A stretch of DNA of 23,631 bases from UMGS755 sp045602005 (GTDB taxonomy: Bacteria; Bacillota; Clostridia; UBA1381; UBA9506): assembly GCA_045602005.1 (NCBI GenBank), contig JAZSAS010000040.1:1-23631 (forward strand), read 5' to 3'. Below the pieces are notes generated by a model that made no database searches, was not told the DNA's origin, and saw only the letters and a list, made by a program, of their open reading frames with translations. Each line of letters begins with the position of its first letter. Position 1 is the first letter of the stretch. This document shows positions 13,883-21,800 of this stretch, in pieces. Position numbers and translations under genes: made by a program.

Positions 13883-14428
13883 TTATGCCTTGCTGAGCAC
13901 CTGCACCCGATGGGCGCTAACATTTAAAACGGCCCTCACAGCACCGATAACCGCTGCCTGCACATTAGGGTTTTCCACACCTTTGGCCGTGACCAACACA
14001 CCGGAAACACGGGGCAATCCTGTTTTTAATAAAACAGGTGACTGGCCGCCACCTACATCGTTTTTAAGAGCCAGTGAGCCGTCTGCCTGCATTGATTGCT
14101 CTGATAGTGAACCATCTTCTGTGTTTTTCTCGTCTACGGTTTCATTCCGTGCATAGTAGACCTGACCGCTGTCTTCTAGCGTAATCATAACACTCACCTG
14201 ATGCACACCCTGAATGGTGTTTAAAATCTCTGCCAGGCGTTTTTCCAGTTCCTTTTCGTAGGCGGGGTAGTCAAAGGCGGTAGCCTGTGGCGAGGCCTCT
14301 GTTTTTGTTTTTTGTTTTCCGGTGAAAAGCCCGGGAATCAACATGAGTCCGACCCCTATCAATAATATGATGACAAGCCCCTTGGTATTCGTAATTTTTT
14401 TTAAAAATTTTTCGTAACTCGGCTTCAT
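13883..14428 (-). CDS. spoIIIAG: Stage III sporulation protein AG (SpoIIIAG)
   Basis: Forms a large ring in the intermembrane space as part of the SpoIIIA-SpoIIQ feeding channel. The 181 residues have one N-terminal membrane helix (about 18-36). A Lys/Thr/Gln-rich linker follows, then a ring-building domain containing EKRLAEILNTIQGVHQVSVMITLED and, near the end, VSGVLVTAKGVENPNV, both typical of SpoIIIAG. The start overlaps the spoIIIAF stop by four bases (ATGA). The ribosome binding site AGGAGGAG is about 11 bases away, longer than usual, so coupling to spoIIIAF may help its translation. Confidence 0.93.
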   Translation of the reverse strand: MKPSYEKFLKKITNTKGLVIILLIGVGLMLIPGLFTGKQKTKTEASPQATAFDYPAYEKELEKRLAEILNTIQGVHQVSVMITLEDSGQVYYARNETVDEKNTEDGSLSEQSMQADGSLALKNDVGGGQSPVLLKTGLPRVSGVLVTAKGVENPNVQAAVIGAVRAVLNVSAHRVQVLSKA

Positions 14429-14877
14429 GGGGTTATAATCTCCTCCTTAAATCCGTAGTTTGCGGCTATGTATGTTCCCATTTCTGGGGTATAGGGAGCA
14501 AGCTGTATGTGCCGAATGCCGGTAATTTGGCCTTCTTCGTTGATGTGGCAGGATACACGGCAACTGGTGGCCACCCCGAAACGGCTGTGCAGATCCTCGC
14601 TAATTGCAAGAGCCAGTTTTTTTTCAAAGCTTTCTGCAACATAGGGCTTGGGTGACAGAGAAAGGTCTGTGTCATCAAGACGCAATTCCGGCAAGATAAA
14701 GGTTTCGTTGTAATGAGGCAGCCGGGTCAGGGGGGTTAAAATTACCAGCATCACCAAAAGGCCAATCATCACATTGACATATTTTTTATTGTTGCCTGCA
14801 GGTAGCAGGTTTTCCAGCAAAATTGCCAGCACCGACACAACGATGATGGAAACGGCATATTCATTGAGAAAACTCAT
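14425..14877 (-). CDS. spoIIIAF: Stage III sporulation protein AF (SpoIIIAF)
   Basis: A mother-cell membrane protein of the SpoIIIA complex. Two N-terminal membrane helices are visible (about 8-26 and 32-50, including YVNVMIGLLVMLVILTPL). A soluble domain of about 95 residues follows and is predicted to have a ring-building fold (RFGVATSCRVSCHINEEGQ). Length 150 is within the family's range. GGGAGGAAAAA precedes its ATG, 10 bases after spoIIIAE. Overlaps spoIIIAG by four bases. Confidence 0.9.
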   Translation of the reverse strand: MSFLNEYAVSIIVVSVLAILLENLLPAGNNKKYVNVMIGLLVMLVILTPLTRLPHYNETFILPELRLDDTDLSLSPKPYVAESFEKKLALAISEDLHSRFGVATSCRVSCHINEEGQITGIRHIQLAPYTPEMGTYIAANYGFKEEIITP

Positions 14878-14887
14878 TTTTTCCTCC

Positions 14888-15985
14888 CTAAATCATTAAT
14901 CCGCACAACAAAGCAATGCTGATGATGAACATAACTGAGACCATTAAAATAATGACAAAAATTAAAGTGATATTCCCCGCCAGGTCCATTAAAAGACGAA
15001 TAATTCGTTTATCTGTGGCAGGCTCTGCAATGCCGGCTGCAAAACGATATAAAACTGATACCGCCAGAATTTTCACAAGAGGTGCGGAACAGATAAAAAT
15101 CAAAGCCAGAACGCCGGTGATGCCAATGGCACCACGAATGAGCCGCACACTGCTGATGACCGCCTCGGCAGATTCGGCCAGCACATTGCCTACCAATGGA
15201 ACAAAGTTACACAGAGCATATTTCACTGTTCGTCCTGCCACGCTGCCGGCGGCAAAGGCGGAAAAGCTGTGAATGCTTAAAATTCCCACAAAAACCGTGA
15301 GCAAAAGGCCGATGCCCCATTTAATGATTTGACGTGCCACATCAATTAAACGGGTGATGTGAAACCGTCCGCTCATGGCATTGATAACAGAAAGAGCCGT
15401 GATGACCGTAATCAGCGGCAGAAACACATGCTGACAAATGGCGGTGAAACCTTGCATGGAGGCAAAGAGGGCAGGATAAAAGCCGGCAAAGGCAGCCTGA
15501 CGTGCCGAAAGCACCAAACTGCTCATGAGCGGCATTAGAGAGGACATGAACAGCATTAAACTGCCTATTGTGTCTGTTGCCAGTGTCATCAGGTCGGCAA
15601 CAATGGTTACAGAAAGTCCTGCAATCACAGCAAAACAGGCTAAAAAGCTGATTTCTGCAATGCTGTCTCCTGGCATGGATTGCTGCAGATTGCAAAGCAC
15701 ACCGGCCAGCACTGCCAGAACCAGCATTTTAATCAAAATAGAGAGGTTATTTTTGATTTCGTCAAACAATAAATCTGCCAATGATGTTAACATACCTTCA
15801 AAGGAGAGTGAAAGCTCGCCAGAAGCAGCCTTTTGTGCTGTACCGGCAAAGTCAAAACCGGGCGATTGAATCGACGAGGCCTCATCTAACACTTCTGCCA
15901 GAATATTTTCGGTTTGGGTCTCTTCTGCGTAAGCGGGACAGCATAACAAAAGTGCTGTCAAAATAAAAGTCAGAATTTTTTTCAT
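14888..15985 (-). CDS. spoIIIAE: Stage III sporulation protein AE (SpoIIIAE)
   Basis: A large polytopic membrane protein of the SpoIIIA channel, resembling export-apparatus components and possibly gating transport into the forespore. It begins with a signal peptide (KKILTFILTALLLCCPAYA) and likely cleavage after AYA. About seven or eight hydrophobic helices follow, between 80 and 360. FAAGSVAGRTVKYALCNFVPLVG and AESAEAVISSVRLIRGAIG are close to conserved SpoIIIAE segments. Length (365 aa) is normal. AGAGGTGA precedes its ATG, 13 bases after spoIIIAD. Confidence 0.94.
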   Translation of the reverse strand: MKKILTFILTALLLCCPAYAEETQTENILAEVLDEASSIQSPGFDFAGTAQKAASGELSLSFEGMLTSLADLLFDEIKNNLSILIKMLVLAVLAGVLCNLQQSMPGDSIAEISFLACFAVIAGLSVTIVADLMTLATDTIGSLMLFMSSLMPLMSSLVLSARQAAFAGFYPALFASMQGFTAICQHVFLPLITVITALSVINAMSGRFHITRLIDVARQIIKWGIGLLLTVFVGILSIHSFSAFAAGSVAGRTVKYALCNFVPLVGNVLAESAEAVISSVRLIRGAIGITGVLALIFICSAPLVKILAVSVLYRFAAGIAEPATDKRIIRLLMDLAGNITLIFVIILMVSVMFIISIALLCGLMI

Positions 15986-15998
15986 TTGTGTTCACCTC

Positions 15999-16388
15999 TT
16001 ACCCTGGCAATATGCCAATCAAAAGATTGAGCACCGAGGTTAAAATCGGCACACTGGCGGCTACAATCATGATTTTGCCTGCTAATTCAATTTTCTGTGC
16101 AATGGCATTCTGACCGGCATCACGGCAAATTTCACAGCCAAACCGGGAAAGATAGGCAATGCCGATGATGCGAATGATGGTGCGAATATATTCAGCATCT
16201 AATTCGAGTCTTGATGAAATTATGCCAATCACATCGAAAATATAGCTGATTTCTGAAAGCATGAGCCAGAAAATGATAACAGCAGTCATCACGCCTACGC
16301 AAACAGCATACACAGGCTTGTATTCTTTTAAAAGAATTGCGGCTACAGCACCGGAGATGCCGATGCCGATGATTTGAATCATATCCAT
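15999..16388 (-). CDS. spoIIIAD: Stage III sporulation protein AD (SpoIIIAD)
   Basis: A 129-residue membrane protein with about four hydrophobic segments. The conserved IRIIGIAYLSRFGCEICRDAGQNAIAQKIELAGK is the family signature (quoted in part: GIAYLSRFG, CRDAGQ, KIELAGK). It belongs to the SpoIIIA channel. It starts two bases after the spoIIIAC stop. No Shine-Dalgarno site is visible before either of the two possible ATGs (16388 or 16382), so translation probably depends on ribosomes finishing spoIIIAC. Confidence 0.93.
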   Translation of the reverse strand: MDMIQIIGIGISGAVAAILLKEYKPVYAVCVGVMTAVIIFWLMLSEISYIFDVIGIISSRLELDAEYIRTIIRIIGIAYLSRFGCEICRDAGQNAIAQKIELAGKIMIVAASVPILTSVLNLLIGILPG

Positions 16389-16390
16389 GG

Positions 16391-16585
16391 CTACAAATTA
16401 AAGATGGTTTTAATGGTCTGAAACAGATAGCTGATTTCGTTCAGCATCATGAGCAACACCACAATTAACCCTGCAAGCGTGGTCATCATGGCTTGTTCCT
16501 CCCGCCCAGAGCGAATCAACAGCTGATTCAGCACGCTGACCACAATGCCAATGCCGGCTATTTTAAAGATTAAATCAACGCCCAT
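16391..16585 (-). CDS. spoIIIAC: Stage III sporulation protein AC (SpoIIIAC)
   Basis: A small membrane protein with two helices (about 5-22 and 32-50) and the typical SpoIIIAC opening MGVDLIFKIAGIGIVV. It takes part in the SpoIIIA channel. I set the start at 16585, where AAAGGA lies 9 bases upstream and the sequence matches the family's N-terminus. The in-frame ATG at 16594 directly abuts that site and would add three residues (MCN). Length 64 is normal. Confidence 0.92.
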   Translation of the reverse strand: MGVDLIFKIAGIGIVVSVLNQLLIRSGREEQAMMTTLAGLIVVLLMMLNEISYLFQTIKTIFNL

Positions 16586-16618
16586 GTTACACATTCCTTT
16601 CCTTTGTGGCTTTTGTAT

Positions 16619-17137
16619 TTATAAAAACAGAATCACAATAAAAATCCCCAAAATAACGCCCAGACTTTTAACCATTTTTTCTGTTTTTCCATTGGCTTCT
16701 TCGGTTTGAGTCAATTGGTTGTCCAGAAATGCCGTAACGGAATGAAGGCGTTGCAGCTCGGTTTCATAGTCCATTTTCCCCAGAGATTCGCCCAACTGTG
16801 CAAGACCGCTTTTGATTTCGTGTGGCAGGTCTTTGCTTTCTGCAAAAACCTCCAGCACATCCTGCCAGATTTGGCAAAACGGCCGGCTGGAATCTGCTTC
16901 AGCTTTTTGTGCCAATAATCCCAAAAAAGAGTCCTGCTCCGGTTGCATGTCTCGGTTTAACCGACGGAGTATATCAGGCAGTGGCTCCAGCTGAAATCCA
17001 ATGGAACGGGCAATTTCCCACAGAGTATCCCGCAGTTGGCGGATGGCGGTAATGGTTTCTCGTTTTTTAAAAACATGTTTCATGCCCAACGCCCCGCAAG
17101 CGGCAATAACAAGGAGGGCACCCAGTAATTTTAGCAT
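16619..17137 (-). CDS. spoIIIAB: Stage III sporulation protein AB (SpoIIIAB)
   Basis: Membrane-anchored component of the SpoIIIA complex, thought to interact with the SpoIIIAA ATPase in a way similar to type II secretion GspF (family knowledge). It has an N-terminal membrane helix (about 3-19) and a helical cytoplasmic middle (about 28-150, including SLGKMDYETELQRL). A second membrane helix lies at the C-terminus (about 154-172, KSLGVILGIFIVILFL). Length 172 is normal. It directly abuts spoIIIAA; AGAGGAG inside spoIIIAA is its ribosome binding site. Confidence 0.93.
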   Translation of the reverse strand: MLKLLGALLVIAACGALGMKHVFKKRETITAIRQLRDTLWEIARSIGFQLEPLPDILRRLNRDMQPEQDSFLGLLAQKAEADSSRPFCQIWQDVLEVFAESKDLPHEIKSGLAQLGESLGKMDYETELQRLHSVTAFLDNQLTQTEEANGKTEKMVKSLGVILGIFIVILFL

Positions 17138-18007
17138 TCATTTCAGCTCCTCTATAGATAAAACGGCCGGCAAGCCATTTTGTCGTCCCATGATAACAGC
17201 TATATCAAAAAAGGATAAAAGCTCTCTTTTTGTCCGTTTCAGTTCCTCTGCATTATCACCGTGAACAGAAGCAATCAGCTTACAACCGGCACCGCTGACC
17301 TTTCGAATGGCTTCAATATCCTCAGTGTCTCCCAGCTCGTCTGTTATCAAAATCTGGGGAGACAGGGAGCGAAGAGCCAGCAGCATGCCCGAAGATTTGG
17401 GAAAGCGGTCTAAAACATCGGTTTGCATGCCAATATCAAATTGGGGAGCGCTTTCATAGCTGCCGGCTATTTCAGAACGCTCGTCCACAATGGTGATTTT
17501 AAATTCTGCAGAAAAAATTCGTGCCAAATCCCGTAAAAAGGTTGTTTTTCCGCATTGTGGCGGTGAAATTAACAGCGTGTTTTGAATGCCGCTTTGGGTT
17601 CTGAGATGAGGTGCAAGTGTTGCAGCACAACTGATATATTCTCTTGCAATGCGTATGTTGACACCGGAGATGGCAGTCAAACCGCTTATCTTTCCGTCTT
17701 TTATAATACATTTTCCTGAAAGTCCCACGCGGTGACCGCCTCGCAGGGTGATGAAACCGTCCTTTAAATCGTTTAAATAGGCGTAAATCGAATGGTTACA
17801 CAAGGTGGAAGCAAGTCCCTCTAGTGTATCTTTTTCCGTGAGGGGGTGGCTGTCGGAAATGAATGAATGATGGTTATGATAATAAAGACAAACAGGTCTG
17901 CCAATGCGAAACCGTATTTCCTCCAATCCGTTGAACGAAACAGAGGAGAGAAGCCGGCGATATGCCTCCGGTAGTTGATGCAGAATCATATGTTTACCCT
18001 TGTCCAT
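17138..18007 (-). CDS. spoIIIAA: Stage III sporulation protein AA (SpoIIIAA), secretion-type ATPase
   Basis: Cytoplasmic ATPase of the secretion-ATPase class that powers or regulates the SpoIIIA channel. Its P-loop is SPPQCGKTTFL (Lys154), followed by the Walker B-like region ITIVDERSEIAG and an ASVHGDNAEEL segment. A preceding domain has RGGHRVGLSGKCI. Length 289 is slightly shorter than the B. subtilis protein (~307). The ATG at 18007 has AGAGGTGA 5-6 bases upstream; an alternative ATG at residue 7 has AAGGG 7 bases away. It is the first gene of the spoIIIA operon. In B. subtilis the operon is controlled by sigma-E in the mother cell, but I could not find a convincing sigma-E promoter here. 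Confidence 0.94.
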   Translation of the reverse strand: MDKGKHMILHQLPEAYRRLLSSVSFNGLEEIRFRIGRPVCLYYHNHHSFISDSHPLTEKDTLEGLASTLCNHSIYAYLNDLKDGFITLRGGHRVGLSGKCIIKDGKISGLTAISGVNIRIAREYISCAATLAPHLRTQSGIQNTLLISPPQCGKTTFLRDLARIFSAEFKITIVDERSEIAGSYESAPQFDIGMQTDVLDRFPKSSGMLLALRSLSPQILITDELGDTEDIEAIRKVSGAGCKLIASVHGDNAEELKRTKRELLSFFDIAVIMGRQNGLPAVLSIEELK

Positions 18008-18064
18008 AATGTCACCTCTTATCCTATCATATTAAGCCCCGCATGCATTTAGAACTAAAGACAG

Positions 18065-18100
18065 AAAAAAGGGGCCATCGCAGAAGCGAAAGCCCCTTTT
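18065..18100 (-). terminator. Terminator of the small sporulation-type gene (- strand)
   Basis: Read on the - strand, AAAAGGGGC (18100-18092) pairs with GCCCCTTTT (18075-18067). An inner stem TCGC/GCGA with a four-base loop continues it, and six T residues follow the hairpin. It separates the 31-residue gene upstream from spoIIIAA. Confidence 0.75.
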
Positions 18101-18197
18101 GGGTAGACGTAAAATGATTCACATTAACTTTATTTCGCAGTGTATGCTAAAATCTTCAGGAGGACTTTATTAGCTCTGTGCGGTTTTTACGTTACCC
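18101..18197 (-). other. Long-range inverted repeat, possible structured RNA or MITE-like element
   Basis: GGGTAGACGTAAAA (18101-18114) is complementary to TTTTACGTTACCC (18185-18197) over 13 pairs with a single bulged base. The 70 bases between also hold shorter complementary stretches (CGCAG and CTGTGCG near their ends). It follows the 31-residue gene and abuts the terminator hairpin. It may be a structured 3' untranslated region, a small RNA or a tiny inverted-repeat element. No coding frame with a ribosome binding site lies inside it. Confidence 0.4.
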
Positions 18198-18214
18198 TCT
18201 GCTTATTGCCTTGA

Positions 18215-18310
18215 TTAGTCGTTGCAGCAGCATGAGAAGAGGATGATGATCAGAACGATCCACAGGCAGCTGTTGTTAGAACCGCCGAATAAGCCATTGT
18301 TGCATCCCAT
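18215..18310 (-). CDS. 31-residue Cys/Asn/Gly-rich one-helix protein, possibly YjcZ-type sporulation protein
   Basis: A very small gene with an excellent ribosome binding site (AAAGGAGG, 9 bases before ATG). It encodes MGCNNGLFGGSNNSC, then a hydrophobic helix of about 12 residues (LWIVLIIILF) and the polar Cys-rich end SCCCND. The layout (short Gly/Asn-rich head, one membrane helix, tiny tail) resembles the YjcZ-family and other small sporulation or coat-associated membrane proteins of Firmicutes. It has four Cys in addition to Cys3, which is unusual. It lies divergent from murT and upstream of the spoIIIA operon, with its own terminator (18065-18100). Function unknown. Confidence 0.7.
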   Translation of the reverse strand: MGCNNGLFGGSNNSCLWIVLIIILFSCCCND

Positions 18311-18412
18311 AACTGTTTACCTCCTTTTCGTCGTTATACTACATGATATGAATGCGGCGGGATTTGGTGATTGAATCTACAAGAAAAAATCAAAGAATCA
18401 TCACGAAACAGC

Positions 18413-18440
18413 TTGATTTACAGTGAAAATGGTGTATAAT
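18413..18440 (+). promoter_or_regulatory. Sigma-A-type promoter of murT-gatD
   Basis: TTGATT (18413-18418) and a perfect TATAAT (18435-18440) are 16 bases apart. They end 35 bases before the murT ATG, with GGGGAG as its ribosome binding site. It points away from the small - strand gene. Confidence 0.7.
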
Positions 18441-18475
18441 AAATATAGGAAATTATACGGAAACGGGGAGACATA

Positions 18476-19840
18476 ATGAGAATTCGACTCATTTTGGCCA
18501 TCTGGGCATGCAAGTTGGCGATTTTTGCCAGTCGTTTGTTGGGGAAACAGGGTTCTTCTATGCCAGGACAACTGGCTATGACCATCTGCCCTCAGGTGTT
18601 AGAGCTGTTATCTGCTCAGGTTAAAAAAGACATCATCGTGGTTTGCGGAACCAATGGAAAAACAACAACCAACAACTTGCTTTCAGCCTTCATACAATCA
18701 AAGGGATATCGTGTGGTTTGCAATGACTATGGTGCCAATATGATTATGGGCGTTTGCTGTGCTTTTGCAGAAAAAGCAGATTTACTGGGAAGACTCAACG
18801 CAGATTATGCCTGCCTTGAGGTGGATGAGGCCTCCAGCGTCAAGGTACTCCGTCACATCAAACCCACTACTATGGTGATTACAAATTTGTTCCGTGACCA
18901 GTTAGACCGGTATGGCGAGGTGGAGCTGACATTAGATTACATTCGCCGTGCATTGTCGCTTTCGCCACAGACAAGACTTGTGTTAAATGGTGACGATCCG
19001 CTGGTTGCACAGCTTGGAGAAAACACAGACCGCATCTGTTGTTATGTGGGTGTGGATGAGGACACCGGAGCCGGTCAGGATGAAACCCGAGAAGGGCGGC
19101 TTTGCATGTTTTGCGGCAAGCAGCTTTCTTATGAATACTATCATTACAGTCAGTTGGGAAAATTCCATTGCCCGGGTTGTGGCTTTCGGCGGCATACCCT
19201 TGATTTTCGTGTTCATGATGTGGAGCTTTCCAACGGATTGGCCTTTTCACTGGACTATCAGGGAGAAACTGCTTTATTCCAGGTGAATTACCGTGGGTTT
19301 TATAATATTTATAATATTGCCCTGTCTTACTGCGGGGCGGTTTTATCACTGGGAGAAGCGCCTGACCATCAGGCGGTTTTATCTGCTTATCAACCTCAAG
19401 TGGGCAGAATGGAGGCATTCACGGTTTGTGACAAGCAGGTGGTTTTAAATCTTGCCAAAAATCCGGCGGGTTTTAACCAGGCCATAGCGGCAGTTTTAAC
19501 CGATGCAAGAGAAAAAGATGTTTTAATTGCTGTTAACGATAACCCTTCTGACGGTCGAGATATTTCCTGGCTGTGGGATGTGGATTTTGAACGATTGATA
19601 TCCGGCGGTGTGCGTCGGCTTGTGGTCAGCGGCATTCGGGCAGATGAACTGCAATTGCGCATGAAATATGCCGGTTTTGCTGAAAGTAACCTGCTCAAGG
19701 TGTATGATGCTAAAGAGGCTCTTAGAGCGCTGGTGCAAGGAGAGGGAACGGTGTGTTATGCACTGGCTAATTATACGGCAACGTTTCCCATGCAGAAAAT
19801 TTTAAAAGAACTGGAAGGCGGGACAGAGCATGGAGCGTAA
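18476..19840 (+). CDS. murT: Lipid II isoglutaminyl synthase subunit MurT
   Basis: The Mur-ligase-like subunit that, with GatD, amidates the alpha-carboxyl of D-Glu in lipid II. It has an N-terminal hydrophobic stretch (IRLILAIWACKLAIF) and the Mur ligase ATP loop CGTNGKTTTNN with Lys62. Further Mur ligase segments are EVDEASSVKVLRHIKP and TNLFRDQLDRYGEV. A zinc ribbon uses Cys210, Cys213, Cys232 and Cys235 (CMFC, CPGC), as in known MurT. The C-terminal DUF1727-type domain contains NLAKNPAGFNQ and AVNDNPSDGRDISWLWDVDFE. Length 454 is normal. It overlaps gatD by 11 bases. Confidence 0.96.
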   Translation: MRIRLILAIWACKLAIFASRLLGKQGSSMPGQLAMTICPQVLELLSAQVKKDIIVVCGTNGKTTTNNLLSAFIQSKGYRVVCNDYGANMIMGVCCAFAEKADLLGRLNADYACLEVDEASSVKVLRHIKPTTMVITNLFRDQLDRYGEVELTLDYIRRALSLSPQTRLVLNGDDPLVAQLGENTDRICCYVGVDEDTGAGQDETREGRLCMFCGKQLSYEYYHYSQLGKFHCPGCGFRRHTLDFRVHDVELSNGLAFSLDYQGETALFQVNYRGFYNIYNIALSYCGAVLSLGEAPDHQAVLSAYQPQVGRMEAFTVCDKQVVLNLAKNPAGFNQAIAAVLTDAREKDVLIAVNDNPSDGRDISWLWDVDFERLISGGVRRLVVSGIRADELQLRMKYAGFAESNLLKVYDAKEALRALVQGEGTVCYALANYTATFPMQKILKELEGGTEHGA

Positions 19841-20567
19841 AAAAATAGTGATTGGCCATTTGTTTCCTGATATGCTGAATATGTATGGTGACAAGGGAAA
19901 CATTCTGGCTCTGAAAAACCGGTTGCTCCGGCGGGATATTGATGCTCACGTTATTGAACATAACCAGTTGGAAACCATTGATTTTAAATCTTTAGATATT
20001 GTGCTTTTAGGCGGCGGCTCTGACAGGGAGCAGCGAATGGTTTGCCGGCAGCTGCGTTCTGCCAGAGAGGCGATTTGCGACTATGTGGAGTCAGGGGGTG
20101 TGCTGCTTGCTCTTTGCGGCGGATATCCTCTTTTGGGCACTTATTATAAGCAAAAGGACGAGATAATAGAGGGTCTTTCCATTTTAGATATTCACACCGA
20201 ATGGGGCGAGGAACGGCTGATTGGAGATGTGATTATCAGCTCTAATGTGACCGGTAAGGAAAATCTTTTCGTTGGGTTTGAGAACCATAGCGGCAGAACA
20301 TATATCGGAAATCACAAACCCTTTGGCACCGTGCGTTACGGTCATGGAAACAACGGTGAGGATTCCACCTGCGGTGTGGTGTATAAAAATCTGCTGGGCA
20401 CCTATCTTCACGGACCTCTTTTGCCTAAAAACCCTGTTTTGACAGACGAATTGCTGACTCGGGCGCTGCTTCGGAAATACGGTGAAAGACCTGCTCTTTC
20501 AAATTTGGATGATAAAGTGGAGACAGAGGCACATGATTACATTGTGAACCGCTTTTTGAAACAGTAG
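19830..20567 (+). CDS. gatD: Lipid II isoglutaminyl synthase glutaminase subunit GatD
   Basis: A class I glutamine amidotransferase (CobB/CobQ type) that provides ammonia to MurT. The nucleophile is Cys96 in LLALCGGYPLLG and the catalytic His194 lies in TYLHGPLLPKNP. The start HLFPDMLNMYGDKGN and the oxyanion region LLGGGSDREQ are typical of GatD. Length 245 is normal. Its ATG lies inside the end of murT (11-base overlap) with GGCGGGA upstream, so the two subunits are translationally coupled in the usual murT-gatD order. Confidence 0.96.
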   Translation: MERKKIVIGHLFPDMLNMYGDKGNILALKNRLLRRDIDAHVIEHNQLETIDFKSLDIVLLGGGSDREQRMVCRQLRSAREAICDYVESGGVLLALCGGYPLLGTYYKQKDEIIEGLSILDIHTEWGEERLIGDVIISSNVTGKENLFVGFENHSGRTYIGNHKPFGTVRYGHGNNGEDSTCGVVYKNLLGTYLHGPLLPKNPVLTDELLTRALLRKYGERPALSNLDDKVETEAHDYIVNRFLKQ

Positions 20568-20578
20568 GAGGATGTAAA

Positions 20579-21739
20579 GTGAACAAAAACAATGATTACT
20601 GGAAAAGATGGTTGGGTGCTTTTTTGTTTGGAGTGGCACTTATCACAGTTTATAAAACCTTTGATAATCTTCCCGGTGTTTTTTCAGCACTGGGTGGCTT
20701 TGTTTCGCTATTCACCCCTTTTATTATCGGCTTTATTCTGGCGTTTTTTCTCTATCCGGCAACGTTGAACCTTGAAAACAAACTTTCAAAAAGAAAAAAT
20801 CCTATTCTTGTTAAGCGGAAACGAACAATTTCAGTTCTAACGGTTTATTTCGGTTTTGTTGCCATTGTGTTGATTGCCATTAGTGTGATTTTGCCCCGGC
20901 TGTCTGCCAGTTTGACAGACTTTTTGAGTAAATTGCCGGATTATGTAACACAAATCAATGCGTTTACCAATGATTTGACCCGTGAAGGCGGACTTTTAGA
21001 GCAACTGCACCTGAATGAATTGGTGGGGAGCATCAATCTTTCAAATTTGTTGCAGAACATTTTTATGCAAGATGTTTGGAGTTATTTAAAGGGTGTGAAG
21101 GGCGTTACCGATGTGCTGATGGATTGGCTGATGGGTATCGTTGTGTGTGCTTATGCGCTATTAGAGCGTGATGCACTGTTCCGGATTGTTCGGGTGGTTT
21201 TTGGTTACTTTATGAAACCAAAAACCATGAACAAAGTGGGAGGCTACATCAGCCGTATCAGCGGTATTTTTTATAAGTTTTTCTTTGGCAAAATGATTGA
21301 TTCATTGATTATTGGTATTTTGGCAATTGTTGGCTTTTCTTTGTTGGGTGTTCCCTATGCAGCGCTGATGGGTGTGATTGTTATGGTGTTTAACATGATT
21401 CCTTATTTCGGCCCCTTTATTGGTGCTGTGCCGGCAGTTTTGGTTTCCCTTTTGGTAGACGGCATTTATCCTGCCATTTGGACAACGCTGTTTATTTTTA
21501 TATTGCAGCAGTTTGACGGCATTTGGCTGGGTCCGAAAATCTTGGGAGATTCCGTTGGTGTAACACCTTTCTGGGTCATTTTTGCCATTTTGATTTTTGG
21601 CGGTTTGTTTGGTATGTGGGGCATGATTTTCGGTGTGCCGGTGATTGCCGCTATTCGCATGCTGGCGGAGGATTATTTAGATGATGGCAAACTGAACCTG
21701 TCAAACAAAGTGGCCAAAAAAGAGCCGGAGTCAGAATAG
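20579..21739 (+). CDS. AI-2E family membrane transporter (PerM/YueF-like)
   Basis: A polytopic membrane protein of the AI-2E transporter family, with about seven or eight hydrophobic spans over 386 residues. Typical family segments are FIIGFILAFFLYPATLN near the start and LLGVPYAALMGVIVMVFNMIPYFGPFIGAVPAVL in the C-terminal part (quoted as GVPYAALMG and NMIPYFGPFIGA). LQQFDGIWLGPKILG also fits. Family members have been linked to export of small molecules, Na+/H+ exchange or autoinducer transport, so the substrate is unknown. The start is GTG at 20579, with AGGAGGA 6 bases upstream. It follows gatD by 11 bases and may share its transcript. Confidence 0.88.
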   Translation: MNKNNDYWKRWLGAFLFGVALITVYKTFDNLPGVFSALGGFVSLFTPFIIGFILAFFLYPATLNLENKLSKRKNPILVKRKRTISVLTVYFGFVAIVLIAISVILPRLSASLTDFLSKLPDYVTQINAFTNDLTREGGLLEQLHLNELVGSINLSNLLQNIFMQDVWSYLKGVKGVTDVLMDWLMGIVVCAYALLERDALFRIVRVVFGYFMKPKTMNKVGGYISRISGIFYKFFFGKMIDSLIIGILAIVGFSLLGVPYAALMGVIVMVFNMIPYFGPFIGAVPAVLVSLLVDGIYPAIWTTLFIFILQQFDGIWLGPKILGDSVGVTPFWVIFAILIFGGLFGMWGMIFGVPVIAAIRMLAEDYLDDGKLNLSNKVAKKEPESE

Positions 21740-21759
21740 AATACCCAATAGCGATTCAC

Positions 21760-21800
21760 AAAAGAACCCGACATTCCAAAATGGGATGTCGGGTTCTTTT
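21760..21800. terminator. Bidirectional terminator between the AI-2E gene and spoIVA
   Basis: AAAAGAACCCGACATTCC (21760-21777) pairs with the arm at 21783-21800 over 18 bases with one G-T pair; the loop is 5 bases. A and T runs flank both sides. The right arm overlaps the spoIVA stop codon (21799-21801), so it ends spoIVA transcripts at the coding end. Confidence 0.88.

Noticed and set aside
18008..18064. Sigma-A promoter for spoIIIAA on the - strand (TATGAT near 18025-18030)
   Set aside because: The -10-like hexamer has no acceptable -35 at 16-18 bases, and no good sigma-E match was found.
18114..18173. 19-codon + strand frame in the structured region
   Set aside because: No ribosome binding site before its ATG; the AGGAGG at 18160-18165 lies inside it and has no start codon at proper distance.
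18879..19418. 179-residue - strand frame inside murT
   Set aside because: Opposes well-conserved murT coding sequence; composition is typical of a shadow frame.
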